Below are positions 11,094-20,951 of a stretch of 64,000 nucleotides of DNA, piece after piece. The notes below the pieces were generated by a model that saw only the letters and a list, made by a program, of their open reading frames with translations, did not search any database and was not told the origin of the DNA. The position numbers were made by a program, and so were the translations under genes. Each line of letters starts with the position of its first letter. Positions within the stretch are counted from its first letter, which is position 1. The DNA is from Shewanella sp. UCD-KL12 (GTDB lineage: Bacteria; Pseudomonadota; Gammaproteobacteria; Enterobacterales; Shewanellaceae). Where the stretch lies: positions 124,001-188,000 of the forward strand of contig NZ_MPHJ01000006.1 in assembly GCF_001957125.1 (NCBI RefSeq), given 5' to 3'.

Positions 11094-11864
11094 GACTAAA
11101 AATCCGTTTTATAACACTCAATATAAATGAATGTTCAAGCCAAAACTAAATAGTATTGATAATCAAATAGAGGAAGGGCAAGAAACGAGGGCTACTCAAT
11201 AAGCCTGTTTGACAAGCTAAAGGAATTGATTAGGTAGTCCCACCATCTGAAAATATTACTCAGACTGGTAACTTTGCGTATAAGCCTCGCGACTTACTTG
11301 CCTTTATCTATTTACAAATATTATACACAAACAAAACATTAACGCCAACATATTGACGCAAATTAAAAACGAGTTGTAAACGTATATCTATTAAAGGAAT
11401 TTAATATCGTGCAAAAGGCATAAAATAGATAAATACACTAGGTTAAACGAGAATCTAATAGTTCCAGACACACTTTAAATCTATAAGTAATTAAAACAAA
11501 TAAACTATTAACATTGAATCTCATGAATAATCTTCCAGTTTACCTTCCTACCTCCACTTTCATCTTATAGATCCGTAAAAACATAAAACAAACAACTACC
11601 AACACAAGAGTTAACAGTTAGCTTACACAAAAGTACATGATGCAATCTGCTCTCGTTCAGTTACAATATAAATACTCAAAAAGTTGTAATAACTATTCTG
11701 TTTGAGTGATTAATTTCATCAAGCAATAGAATCGTTTTACATACTAGATTTAAGGGGGTAACCTTGCCCTCCTTAAACTGAATGGATATTCATGCTTAAT
11801 TTCAATTCGGACGAAATGTTAACTTATTGCTATTGGGCAACGAACAGTAATTTAGGTACAAAAA
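11094..11864. other. Long AT-rich divergent intergenic region
   Basis: These 771 bases separate the tpsB operon (minus) from the YjiH-like gene (plus) and must hold both promoters. I see no convincing ORF, RNA gene or strong hairpin. Base composition is clearly more AT-rich than the neighbouring genes, which is typical of regulated surface-protein promoters but not diagnostic. Confidence 0.6.
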
Positions 11865-13220
11865 GTGGCTGAAAAACAAACTCATAACATAAAAACGATA
11901 CTGACGTTTATCATACCGTCTTTAATAGGCTTGCTCCTGTTTATGACACCGATTAGCTACCAAGATGCTATCACTATCCCGATTGCTATTGTCTCTAAAG
12001 GCTTGCAAAGCCTACTTGGTGATACGATAACGGCTATCGTCACTGCAATCATTGTGATAACGACAACGGCAAGTGTATTAACTAAGCTCTTTAAACCAGC
12101 AGTCATCATCAATCATGCATTCTTTAATGCTCTATTGAATGTCACGCCTGCTTGGTTGGTCGTGCGTTTGCTTGGTGCAATATTTGTTGTAATGACCTTC
12201 TTCGGTGTTGGACCGGAGGCAATTACATCTGGTGATACTGGCGCGCTGATCTTAAATGATCTGCTACCTTCTTTGTTTAGCGTATTCATTTTTGCGGGTA
12301 TGTTGTTGCCACTATTGATGAACTTTGGCTTGCTGGAATTTATCGGCACGCTACTAACTAAAATAATGCGTCCCGTTTTTAACTTACCAGGCAGAAGTGC
12401 AGTAGATTGTATGGCTTCTTGGTTAGGTGACGGCAGCGTCGCTATCTTAATGACAAGTAAGCAATATGAGAAGCGTCTCTATACTCAAAGGGAAGCTGCG
12501 GTTATCGGTACAACCTTTTCTGCAGTCTCTATCACCTTCTCATTAGTTGTGATCACTCAGGTTAAACTTGAGCACATGTTTGTGCCTTTTTACCTAACTG
12601 TGTGTTTAGCAGGTATTCTGGCCGCAATCATAGTACCTAAACTACCACCACTGCGCTGGAAGAAAGATCACTACATAGATAACACACCAAGACACCCAGA
12701 TGATGAGATGATCCCACAGGGTCATGGCATCTTCTCTTGGGGCATGCATCAAGCACTGGCCAAAGCAGGCCAGGCAAACGGTATCAAGCAAACATTTAAA
12801 GATGGCATCAAGAATGTCATCGATATGGTCTTTGGTGTTATCCCAGTGGTTATGGGTATCGGTACTATTGCCCTTGTGATAGCTGAATATACGCCGTTTT
12901 TTGAATATTTAGGTATGCCGTTTATTCCACTGCTTGAGCTGCTACAAGTACCTGAAGCTGCTGCAGCCTCTCAAACGATTGTGGTTGGTTTTGCTGATAT
13001 GTTCCTACCGTCGATTCTAGCGAGCTCGATAGAGTCAGATATGACCCGCTTTATCATTGCCGCGCTATCTGTCACTCAGCTTATCTATATGAGCGAAGTC
13101 GGTGCACTACTGATGGGAAGTAAGATCCCAGTAAATATCTTCGAGCTTTTTGTGGTATTTATCTTAAGAACATTAGTCACTCTGCCTATTATTGCAGGTG
13201 CAGCTCACCTTATCTTTTAA
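11865..13220 (+). CDS. YjiH-family inner-membrane protein (nucleoside-recognition/gate domain)
   Basis: A 451-residue polytopic membrane protein with about ten hydrophobic segments. It resembles YjiH-type proteins, which carry nucleoside-recognition 'Gate' domains. Recognisable stretches are ASWLGDGSVAILMTSKQYE (about residues 185-205) and VVGFADMFLPSILAS near residue 380. The start is GTG at 11865: an in-frame TAG lies at 11853, so no earlier start is possible, and AGG eight bases upstream is a modest ribosome site. The gene stands alone and ends in a strong terminator. The substrate is unknown; the family name alone does not prove nucleoside transport. Confidence 0.75.
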   Translation: MAEKQTHNIKTILTFIIPSLIGLLLFMTPISYQDAITIPIAIVSKGLQSLLGDTITAIVTAIIVITTTASVLTKLFKPAVIINHAFFNALLNVTPAWLVVRLLGAIFVVMTFFGVGPEAITSGDTGALILNDLLPSLFSVFIFAGMLLPLLMNFGLLEFIGTLLTKIMRPVFNLPGRSAVDCMASWLGDGSVAILMTSKQYEKRLYTQREAAVIGTTFSAVSITFSLVVITQVKLEHMFVPFYLTVCLAGILAAIIVPKLPPLRWKKDHYIDNTPRHPDDEMIPQGHGIFSWGMHQALAKAGQANGIKQTFKDGIKNVIDMVFGVIPVVMGIGTIALVIAEYTPFFEYLGMPFIPLLELLQVPEAAAASQTIVVGFADMFLPSILASSIESDMTRFIIAALSVTQLIYMSEVGALLMGSKIPVNIFELFVVFILRTLVTLPIIAGAAHLIF

Positions 13221-13233
13221 GAGATAACGAAAC

Positions 13234-13265
13234 AAAAAAAGAGTGGCTTTGCCACTCTTTTTTTT
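13234..13265 (+). terminator. Rho-independent terminator after the YjiH-like gene
   Basis: Stem GAGTGGC / GCCACTC (13241-13247 with 13251-13257) has a TTT loop, is extended by A:T pairs and is followed by eight T residues. It lies 14 bases after the stop codon. The A-run on the other side could also let it work on the minus strand. Confidence 0.9.
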
Positions 13266-13351
13266 GTGCTAAACCCAGACAAACATAGCGCTTTGCGCGT
13301 TAGCCTCTAAACTTAAAGCCTTAATCTAATAAACAAACATAACTTAGCCCA

Positions 13352-16300
13352 ATGCGAAGCCTAGTTTTATTATTGATTTGGTTCATCGTTTTCCCAGCCT
13401 CTGTGATGGCAAACCAACCTAGGTTTGATCTCTTTACTGCTGAGCAGGGTTTATCGATGAATACTGTCACTGACATAGCAACCGATCACCAAGGTTACCT
13501 ATGGGTTTCTACTCAGACAGGCCTTAATCGCTTCGATGGTAAGGAGTTTAAGCAATACCTATACACTGGCAATAATAAAGGCCCGTCTGAAAGCTACATC
13601 AATAAGCTGTTTTACGGCAGAAGCAATCAACTGTGGCTATTAACAAGAAGTGAAGGTATCAATCTTTACGACCCGCTCAGTGATTCATTTCAATATTACA
13701 ACCATACCAATAGCCCCTTACCAGACACTGTATTTACCGATATCAGCCAAGATAAACAGGGCAATTTATGGCTAGCGACTGAAAATGAAGGGCTCATTCA
13801 CTTCTCCCCTTCAGAGAACAAGATACTTCAACATTACCGTCAAGACTCAGGCACTAACCATCTAGACAATGAGCAGATTTCACAGCTTTTCGTCGATAGG
13901 TTCGACAGGCTTTGGTTTATATCTCAAGCGGGCCTATCCTTAATCACCGCGAAACAAGAACTCAAACACTTTACTCAGCTTAACCTGCAGATCAGTGACC
14001 CTATTACTAGCCTTGAGATAGGACAAAGCAATACCCTTTGGATTGGTACTAAGAGCAAGGGATTGTTTTTATTTGATATCTATACTGGTTCTTTAAAGCC
14101 AATTTCGACCTTGTCATCACTCAAAGAAAGAAAGATCACTAATTTACAAAAAGATAGGTTTGGCAAGTTATGGATTGGTATCGAGGGCGTTGGATTAGCT
14201 AAATACTCTCCCCAACACAATGACATCACCTTTTACCCTGGCAGCTCTGAAAATCATTACGGGTTAAAAAGCCCTATGGTTACTGCAATCGATCTTGATG
14301 ATGAACACCAACTTTGGGTCGGCACACAAGGGGGAGGCTTAAGCCGAATTTACTTAGACGCAGAGGGCTTTGGTCATATTCACCCATTTAGTTTTAGCAA
14401 AAATAACCTTAATAATGCCAATGTTCGTACCATCTTTATCGATCGCTATCGGCAGTTGTGGATAGGAACCTCTTTAGGCCTATATCTAGCAGAAATGGAT
14501 GAACATAAGCAGATCACAGGGTTTAGCTTATTCGAAGTAAAAGGTTCAAAACTTAACCAAAGTTTTATCACATTTATTAATGAAGACAGAGAAGGTAAAT
14601 TCTGGATTGGCACCCGAAATGAAGGCTTATTTATCTTCTCAGCGGATAAGCAAAGTTATATCAACTACAAACACAATGCAGAAGATAAAAATGGACTCCC
14701 TAGCGACCAGCTAATCAGTATCTATTTTGACGCTGATGATAATGCTTGGATCACAACAAAAAATGCGGGTGTCACTCGCTATATCTCTGAGCAAAAAGGC
14801 TTTACGCATTATCAGCATGACAAAAATAACCCCAATACAATATCGAGTAATAATATACGTAATATCATCCAAGACAGAGAGGGAAATTTTTGGCTTGCTT
14901 CCTATAATGGCGGCCTTAATCGATTATCGCCAGATGGGACTTTCACTCACTTTAGTACTGATACTAAGCATAAACTCCCAAGTAAGCACTTGCTTGCTCT
15001 ATTTGAAGGTGAAAACGATACGCTTTGGATAGGCAGTACTGATGGCGTATTTTCATTTAACACTAAGACTTTTGAAAGCCAGAATTTTAATACAAATAAC
15101 GGCCTCATCGGTAATGCGGTTTACCTCAGCATTATGGATAATAAGCAAAACCTGTGGATAGGAACAGCAACAGGATTAAGTGTACTCAATACCCAAAACC
15201 TTAATATTAAAAACTATACCTATATTGATGGACTTCAGGATAATGAGTTTAATTTTGGCGCTGGATTTGTCGATAAAGATAACCGTATATTTCTTGGTGG
15301 GGTCAACGGCTTTAACTACTTCTACTCCTCTCAACTGCCAAAACAGTCTCCCCCAAGAAAGCCTGTGATCAGCCATATAGAAGTGCTTAATTCAGATAAA
15401 AGCTCAAGTGCTAAACAGCTACAAACAAGTATCTCCCAAGCCAAACACATTACATTAAGCCATAGAGATAATATTTTCACACTCTCATTTCATAGCCCTG
15501 AACTCCATAAAGCATCTCGACTAGTTTATGAATATAAAGTCGTAGGTTTAAATGATAACTGGATAACAGCCAGCGCTAATCAAAAAGCAAATTTCACAGG
15601 ACTGCCTTCTGGTGCATACATCTTCATGCTTAGAGCAAGAGGTATTTCAGGCCAATATAGTGCTATTAAGCAGTTAGCGATAAAGCTTCTCCCTGCACCT
15701 TGGTTATCTTGGTGGGCATATAGTATCTACACCTTAACGGTGCTCCTGTTACTGCTCCTCTTTTTCTACACTCGATGGAAAAAGTTTAACCAACTAGCTC
15801 TATTACTGGGTGAAAAACAAGCCAGTGAAGAACGTCTGCAGTTATCCCTATGGGGAAGTGGTGATGAGTTTTGGGACTGGGATGTCAAAGCTAAAAGCGT
15901 CATTCGCACCAATACATTCCTCTGTTATCCAGAGGGGGAAACCGATCTTAACAAGGTTATGCAGCTAAATATTCACCCCGATGACCTGCCAAATATAAAG
16001 CCAAAAATCAAATCCTGCATAGACAATAATGATGATAAATTCGAGATAGTGTATCGAGGCAAACAACTCGACGGAAACTGGCTATGGGTGATAAACCGGG
16101 GGCAAGTTATCAACCGAGATGAGCAAGGAAATGCAACGCGAATAGCCGGTACAATTAAAAACATTCAATCTTTAAAAGAAGCTGAGACCGCACTAATCAC
16201 CCTTAATCAGGAGCTTGAACAGCGAGTGCTGGACAGAACGGAGCAATATAAACAGAGTAATGATGAGCTTAAAGTTGCACTAGAGCAGCTTGAATTTACT

Positions 16301-17074
16301 CAAGGAGAGCTGGTCAATAAAGAGAAGATGGCCACCTTAGGTGGATTGGTTGCGAGTATAACCCATGAAATCAATACCCCCATAGGCATCAGCGTCACCG
16401 CGGCCTCTCACCTACAGGAGAGCGTAAAGGTCTTTAATAGCAAATATTCTGAAGGTGAGGTTTCCCACGAAGACTTTGAGCAGTATCAAAATGAGGTCTT
16501 TGAATGCGCTTCGTTAGTGCAAACGAACCTAAATAGAGCGTCGAAACTTATTAAGAGTTTCAAGCAGGTTTCAGTGGATCAATCCCATGAGGATATTCAT
16601 CAATTTAACTTAAAACAGTATATTGATGAAATCTTTCTGTCACTCAACCCCTTACTCTCAAGAACTCCCCATGAGTATAGTTATAGCTGCCCAGACGACC
16701 TAGTAATAAACAGCACCCCAGGTATCTTTTATCAGATCATCAGCAACCTGTTTAACAACTCAGTGATCCATGCCTTTCCAGATGGCAGCAGCGGTAAGTT
16801 AACCCTCAATATCATCAAGGTTAAATCAGGTTTAGAGATTGTCTACCAAGATAATGGCTGCGGTATGGATGACTCTGTACAAGAGCAAGTATTTGCGCCT
16901 TTCTTTACGACTAAGCGCGGAAAAGGAGGCAGTGGTCTTGGGATGAATATCGTTTTTAACTTAGTCACTCAGGAGTTACAAGGCGAGGTTCGCCTTCACT
17001 CTGAAATCGGCAGAGGAACGACATTCAACATCTCTCTGCCTTCATCCCTGCTCGTAGAAAACAGCACAAGCTAA
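13352..17074 (+). CDS. Sensor histidine kinase with beta-propeller (Reg_prop/Y_Y_Y) periplasmic sensor
   Basis: This 1240-residue sensor kinase has a signal peptide (residues 1-20) and a long series of two-component-propeller repeats to about residue 665, with recurring motifs such as LWIGT and GLSVLN. A Y_Y_Y-type domain follows (about 700-770), then one membrane segment (about 785-808), a PAS-like domain (about 825-935), a coiled coil, an H-box with ITHEINTPIG (His near residue 1005), and an ATPase domain with ISNLFNNSVIHAF, DNGCGM and GGSGLGMNIVFNLV. Unlike the Bacteroides hybrid systems with this sensor, it has no receiver or AraC domain, and no response-regulator gene is adjacent. It must therefore signal to a regulator encoded elsewhere. 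The ligand is unknown. Confidence 0.9.
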   Translation: MRSLVLLLIWFIVFPASVMANQPRFDLFTAEQGLSMNTVTDIATDHQGYLWVSTQTGLNRFDGKEFKQYLYTGNNKGPSESYINKLFYGRSNQLWLLTRSEGINLYDPLSDSFQYYNHTNSPLPDTVFTDISQDKQGNLWLATENEGLIHFSPSENKILQHYRQDSGTNHLDNEQISQLFVDRFDRLWFISQAGLSLITAKQELKHFTQLNLQISDPITSLEIGQSNTLWIGTKSKGLFLFDIYTGSLKPISTLSSLKERKITNLQKDRFGKLWIGIEGVGLAKYSPQHNDITFYPGSSENHYGLKSPMVTAIDLDDEHQLWVGTQGGGLSRIYLDAEGFGHIHPFSFSKNNLNNANVRTIFIDRYRQLWIGTSLGLYLAEMDEHKQITGFSLFEVKGSKLNQSFITFINEDREGKFWIGTRNEGLFIFSADKQSYINYKHNAEDKNGLPSDQLISIYFDADDNAWITTKNAGVTRYISEQKGFTHYQHDKNNPNTISSNNIRNIIQDREGNFWLASYNGGLNRLSPDGTFTHFSTDTKHKLPSKHLLALFEGENDTLWIGSTDGVFSFNTKTFESQNFNTNNGLIGNAVYLSIMDNKQNLWIGTATGLSVLNTQNLNIKNYTYIDGLQDNEFNFGAGFVDKDNRIFLGGVNGFNYFYSSQLPKQSPPRKPVISHIEVLNSDKSSSAKQLQTSISQAKHITLSHRDNIFTLSFHSPELHKASRLVYEYKVVGLNDNWITASANQKANFTGLPSGAYIFMLRARGISGQYSAIKQLAIKLLPAPWLSWWAYSIYTLTVLLLLLLFFYTRWKKFNQLALLLGEKQASEERLQLSLWGSGDEFWDWDVKAKSVIRTNTFLCYPEGETDLNKVMQLNIHPDDLPNIKPKIKSCIDNNDDKFEIVYRGKQLDGNWLWVINRGQVINRDEQGNATRIAGTIKNIQSLKEAETALITLNQELEQRVLDRTEQYKQSNDELKVALEQLEFTQGELVNKEKMATLGGLVASITHEINTPIGISVTAASHLQESVKVFNSKYSEGEVSHEDFEQYQNEVFECASLVQTNLNRASKLIKSFKQVSVDQSHEDIHQFNLKQYIDEIFLSLNPLLSRTPHEYSYSCPDDLVINSTPGIFYQIISNLFNNSVIHAFPDGSSGKLTLNIIKVKSGLEIVYQDNGCGMDDSVQEQVFAPFFTTKRGKGGSGLGMNIVFNLVTQELQGEVRLHSEIGRGTTFNISLPSSLLVENSTS

Positions 17075-17171
17075 TCCCCATTATTTGTAGAAAAAGTCTG
17101 CTACATCATTCACTTCTCATCTGTGCTAGGTTATTGTTATAGGTGTGTAAACGGATAATGATCTAGGAGGC

Positions 17172-17597
17172 ATGATGAATAACCAAGCATCTGACATCAA
17201 AGTATCAGAGATAATGACCACCCGCGTCGTCACTATTGAAATGGATGACAGGCTTACTGTGGCTAAAGAGATATTTGACCATGCCCCATTTCACCATCTC
17301 CTTGTCATTGAGCACAATGAGCTGCAGGGGGTCTTATCTGAGCGCGATTATTTACGTGCCCTAAGTCCTAACATCGGCAATATCAACGAAACAGAACGCG
17401 ATAGTGAAACACTGCATAAAAGAGCCCATCAGGTGATGAGCCGTAACCCAATCACCATTGCGCCACAGCACTCAATAAAGTTTGCCAGTCAACGTATGCT
17501 TGAGCATGACATAGGCTCTTTACCTGTGATTGAGCAAGGAAAAATAGTCGGTGTGATCACCTGGAAAGATCTCCTTAGAGCCTTTTCAAGCAAGTAA
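17172..17597 (+). CDS. CBS-pair domain protein
   Basis: A 141-residue soluble protein made almost entirely of two CBS motifs. The first is near residues 10-70 (SEIMTTRVVTIEMDDRLTVA) and the second near 80-140 (VMSRNPITIAPQHSIKFA), ending in GVITWKDLLRAF. CBS pairs usually bind adenine nucleotides and report energy status. The start at 17172 has a perfect AGGAGG two bases before it; the second ATG at 17175 gives better spacing and is an equally good choice. It follows the sensor kinase by about 97 bases on the same strand, so it may be read through from it. Confidence 0.88.
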   Translation: MMNNQASDIKVSEIMTTRVVTIEMDDRLTVAKEIFDHAPFHHLLVIEHNELQGVLSERDYLRALSPNIGNINETERDSETLHKRAHQVMSRNPITIAPQHSIKFASQRMLEHDIGSLPVIEQGKIVGVITWKDLLRAFSSK

Positions 17598-17606
17598 TTA
17601 TCAGGC

Positions 17607-17640
17607 TTCAGGCCCCATCTCCCTACGGATAGATGGGGCT
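17607..17640. terminator. Hairpin between convergent genes
   Basis: GCCCCATCT (17612-17620) pairs perfectly with AGATGGGGC (17631-17639) across a ten-base loop. It lies between the convergent CBS and NCS2 permease genes and probably serves both, although it lacks a long T-run. Confidence 0.55.
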
Positions 17641-17654
17641 TGAATGACTTACAG

Positions 17655-19040
17655 TTAGATAGCCCAGCCGCCCATGTAGAAGACCACTAAGCCTAAGGTA
17701 ATTGCTATCACCCCAGGCTTTAAGGCGCGCCACTCTCCACTACATACTCGACCAACCACTAAAGTGACAAATCCAAGCATAATTCCAGTCACGATATTTG
17801 AGCTTAAGATAATAAATATCGCACATGTCAGACCCGCCATCGCATCGACTTTGTCATTGAAATCAAGCTTAGTCACGTTGCTTAGCATTAATAAGCCAAC
17901 ATACATCAGCGCTGGAGCAGTTGCATAGGCAGGGACTAAGTAACTTAATGGGGCAAGAAACATCATCAATATGAAAAGTAAGCCAACGATTGTTGCTGTC
18001 AGGCCTGTTTTCCCACCAGCAGCAGTACCTGCAGCAGACTCAATATATACAGCTGCAGGTGCGCCGCCGACAGCGCCTGCAAATATACTACTAACAGAAT
18101 CTGAGGTTAACGCCTTACCGCCGCCAACTATATTGTCATTCTTATCGAGTAGATCGGCTTGACCGGCAACGGCTCTGATTGTCCCGGTTGCATCGAAAAT
18201 TGCCGTCATAACCAAGGCTAATACAATAGGCAGTACAACAGGGTTTAGCGCCCCCATGATATCCATCTTACCGATAAGTGATTGCTCAGACATTAGGTCT
18301 GGCCAAGCAAAAAGGCCTTGGTACTTCACGTTCGGATCAAAAATCAAACCAAATACCGACAAGGCAATAATCACAATCAAGATCCCACCGGGTACACCGC
18401 GGCGTTCAAGACCGATGGTCGCTGCTAGCCCAAGTATTGCAGCAATCACTGGCAAACTGTGTATATCGCCAAGCTTTACTGGCAAACCAGTATCGCTGCC
18501 AACAATAAGCTGTACGCTATTGGTTGCAATCAAAAGAAGAAACAGACCGATACCGATACCAGTGCCATGAGCTATCCCTTTTGGCAGGTTAGTCAGTATC
18601 CACTGACGAAGTCCTGTGACGCTCACAAAGGTAAATACCACCCCCATTAAAAAGATGGCACCTAAGGTGACGGGAATTGAGATCCCCTGCCCTAACACCA
18701 TACTAAAAGCGGTAAAGGCCGTTAACGATATTGCGCAACCTATCGCCATAGGTAGATTAGCCCAAAGCCCCATAATCAGTGAGCCGAAAGCTGCAATCAT
18801 ACAAGTGGCAATAAATACCGCGCCAGAATCAAATCCTGCCGCCCCCAGCATATTGGGTACGACAATAACGGAGTAAACCATCGCAAGAAATGTGGTAAAG
18901 CCTGCAATGACCTCTTGTTTTACTGTGCTGCCACGTAGTGAAATATTAAAATAGCGGTCGAGCATTGAGCCCGATTGCAATGAAGATGTTTGAGCTGATG
19001 TACAATGAACTTGTGTAGAGTTAGCCTGTTCTGACGGCAT
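17655..19040 (-). CDS. NCS2-family (AzgA/GhxP-like) purine permease
   Basis: A 461-residue transporter with about 12-14 hydrophobic segments. The N-terminal [19 protein letters not shown] followed by [17 protein letters not shown] is characteristic of the adenine/guanine-hypoxanthine branch of NCS2 (AzgA, GhxP, AdeP). [22 protein letters not shown] near residue 325 matches the substrate-gate helices. I keep the upstream ATG at 19040, which has AAGGG ten bases before it; the Met at residue 26 is where most homologues begin. The 5' leader is unusually structured (see 19082-19152). Purine specificity is inferred from the family; which purine is used is not visible. Confidence 0.88.
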   Translation of the reverse strand: MPSEQANSTQVHCTSAQTSSLQSGSMLDRYFNISLRGSTVKQEVIAGFTTFLAMVYSVIVVPNMLGAAGFDSGAVFIATCMIAAFGSLIMGLWANLPMAIGCAISLTAFTAFSMVLGQGISIPVTLGAIFLMGVVFTFVSVTGLRQWILTNLPKGIAHGTGIGIGLFLLLIATNSVQLIVGSDTGLPVKLGDIHSLPVIAAILGLAATIGLERRGVPGGILIVIIALSVFGLIFDPNVKYQGLFAWPDLMSEQSLIGKMDIMGALNPVVLPIVLALVMTAIFDATGTIRAVAGQADLLDKNDNIVGGGKALTSDSVSSIFAGAVGGAPAAVYIESAAGTAAGGKTGLTATIVGLLFILMMFLAPLSYLVPAYATAPALMYVGLLMLSNVTKLDFNDKVDAMAGLTCAIFIILSSNIVTGIMLGFVTLVVGRVCSGEWRALKPGVIAITLGLVVFYMGGWAI

Positions 19041-19512
19041 AATTATTGACCCTTTTGATCTCTTAAGTTTATAAGGCTATGGCAGGTGAGAGCCCCGTTT
19101 AGTCAACGGGTGAGAGATCCACTAATACTTACTGTATTTTATAGTGACCTGCGAATAAGAAATTCTATGTTTCAAAACCATTAGTGCATAAACACTAAAA
19201 CACAGCCTTTGCTGGCGGCGGAGTTTACCCCATAGCGTACTTTTGACCTAGTGCTTAGGTAGCAAATTCGTAATTGTTCTAAAAAACGAACATGTACAAG
19301 GTTTCTGTTATGTTATTTAGACTGAAATCAGTCTCTGAACCTAAGCTGACAACTGATTATTCAAAGCTCCCTTCATTGAACTTCCAGATTCAAACCCTCT
19401 CAAACACTCTTCCAACGCAGCTAAAGATACTTATATGACTAGATGCACCTGCACTGTTAATATATTGTTTGCTTCAGTTTGTTATACCCAAAGGTCGCTA
19501 AAGGATGAGTCA
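19041..19512. other. Divergent intergenic region with structured leader
   Basis: This region holds the folded leader of the NCS2 gene on the minus strand (19082-19152) and the promoter of the D15-like gene on the plus strand. The plus-strand ATG at 19435 would add 26 unconvincing residues to the D15-like protein and is rejected as its start. I see no further gene. Confidence 0.6.
19082..19152 (-). promoter_or_regulatory. Candidate structured 5' leader / riboswitch-like element of the NCS2 permease
   Basis: On the minus strand three helices form a closed junction. P1 is GCAGGT/ACCTGC (19147-19152 with 19082-19087). One arm has CACTA/TAGTG (19142-19146 with 19120-19124), continued by AATAC/GTATT across a short bulge with a five-base loop. 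The other arm is CCCGTT/AACGGG (19105-19110 with 19094-19099) with a five-base loop. The single-stranded motif CTCTCACC occurs twice, once before each 3' helix strand. The element ends 41 bases before the permease ATG. The three-way layout recalls purine riboswitches, but the UUUCUACC junction of that class is absent, so no known class is claimed. Confidence 0.5.
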
Positions 19513-20712
19513 ATGCTACTGCCGATACCTGCATTTAACGTCAATTTGTCAGATTTGGCTTCTAGACATGTTTTCAAAATAAGTAAGCTCGCTTTATTGC
19601 TAACGGCTCTCCCCATTGTTTCAACAAGCGTACAAGCTGACATGTTTGATGAGTTAATTGACCCTAAAGATGGTCAACTTGATGCGAGCAGTTATATTCT
19701 CAACAATGCCCATGGCTTTATGCCAGTCCCCTTTTTAATTACCGAGCCTGCTGTAGGTACTGGGGGCGGCGTAGCCTTACTTTTCTTCCATGAAACCGAC
19801 GAGCAAAAAGCAATAAGACTCGATAATCCGGATAAAGTATCGAAAATCCCGCCCAGTGTGACTGGCGTTGTCGGTGGGGCGACCAGTAACGGCAGTAAAT
19901 TGGCTGGTGTGTTTCATTCTGGCAACTGGAAAAATGACAATATTCGTTATATCGGTGGCTTATTTGGTGGCTCATTTAATTTAAAGTACTACTCAGACGC
20001 GAGTAATATCGCCAACGACTTCAATATCGAAGGCCTCTATTTCCTACAAGATATCGATTTTCGCTTGGGAGAGAGTAACTTTTTCTTAGGCGGTAGTTAC
20101 GTCAATATGGGCTCAAACTCCACCTTTGACTTTTCAGGCACCATTCCCGGCATAGACCCGATAGAGTTAGACAGTAAAGATGCCTCAGTCGCAGTTAAAT
20201 TGACCTATGACAGCCGTGATAACCAGTTCTCACCCCGTGATGGATTAAAAGCAGGGATAAAAGCCAGCTTCCATCATGAAAATCTCGGCGGGGATTTTGA
20301 TTACCATGAATATAACGGTTTTGTACAAAGCTACTACCGTATAGCGCCCAAATGGGGACTTGGCATCAGAGGTGATATCAAGTCAGTGTCAGAAGGCGTG
20401 CCATTTTATGCTAAACCTTTTCTCGACATGCGTGGTATTCCCGCCATGCGCTACCAAGGAGAGAGCACTGCCTTAGCCGAGGTAGAGCTTAGCTATGATA
20501 TCGATGAACGCTGGACGGTACTCGGTTTTGCAGGAACGGGGAAAGCCATCGAAGATGACGGTAAGTTTGAAGATGCTGATTGGCAAACGTCAAAAGGCGC
20601 AGGCTTTAGATACCTTATCGCTAGGCAGCTTGGCCTGCGCACAGGTATTGATATCGCCAAAGGCCCAGAGGAGTGGACCATGTACATCCAATTTGGTGGT
20701 GCTTGGCATTAA
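19513..20712 (+). CDS. BamA/D15-like outer-membrane beta-barrel protein without POTRA domains
   Basis: From the ATG at 19513 (AAAGGA eight bases upstream) this is 399 residues. A signal peptide ends near STSVQA (residues 38-43). The body is beta-rich, and near residue 305 it has DMRGIPAMRYQGE, equivalent to the RGF/RGY lid-loop motif of Omp85 barrels. It ends FGGAWH. There is no room for POTRA repeats, so it belongs with the short 'bacterial surface antigen' proteins of unknown cargo. An upstream in-frame ATG at 19435 lacks a ribosome site and would precede the signal peptide. The 3' end is partly duplicated just downstream. Confidence 0.8.
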   Translation: MLLPIPAFNVNLSDLASRHVFKISKLALLLTALPIVSTSVQADMFDELIDPKDGQLDASSYILNNAHGFMPVPFLITEPAVGTGGGVALLFFHETDEQKAIRLDNPDKVSKIPPSVTGVVGGATSNGSKLAGVFHSGNWKNDNIRYIGGLFGGSFNLKYYSDASNIANDFNIEGLYFLQDIDFRLGESNFFLGGSYVNMGSNSTFDFSGTIPGIDPIELDSKDASVAVKLTYDSRDNQFSPRDGLKAGIKASFHHENLGGDFDYHEYNGFVQSYYRIAPKWGLGIRGDIKSVSEGVPFYAKPFLDMRGIPAMRYQGESTALAEVELSYDIDERWTVLGFAGTGKAIEDDGKFEDADWQTSKGAGFRYLIARQLGLRTGIDIAKGPEEWTMYIQFGGAWH

Positions 20713-20779
20713 TCCACTTATTGGCTAAAAGTGGACCAACTCATATTACAATCCCAATTTGGTGGTGCTTGGTATTAAT
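20688..20779 (+). repeat. Duplicated 3' end of the D15-like gene
   Basis: Twenty-six bases covering the last codons and stop (20688-20713) recur 66 bp downstream (20754-20779) with one mismatch, the CAT codon becoming TAT. The second copy lies immediately before the heptamer array, so both probably arose by local slippage or unequal recombination. Confidence 0.85.
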
Positions 20780-20783
20780 AGCT

Positions 20784-20930
<147 letters not shown>

Positions 20931-20951
20931 TCTAGAGGCGAACATTAAAAT

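Noticed and set aside
19082..19152. Canonical purine riboswitch
   Set aside because: The three-way shape is similar, but the conserved UUUCUACC and the rest of the core are not found on either strand.
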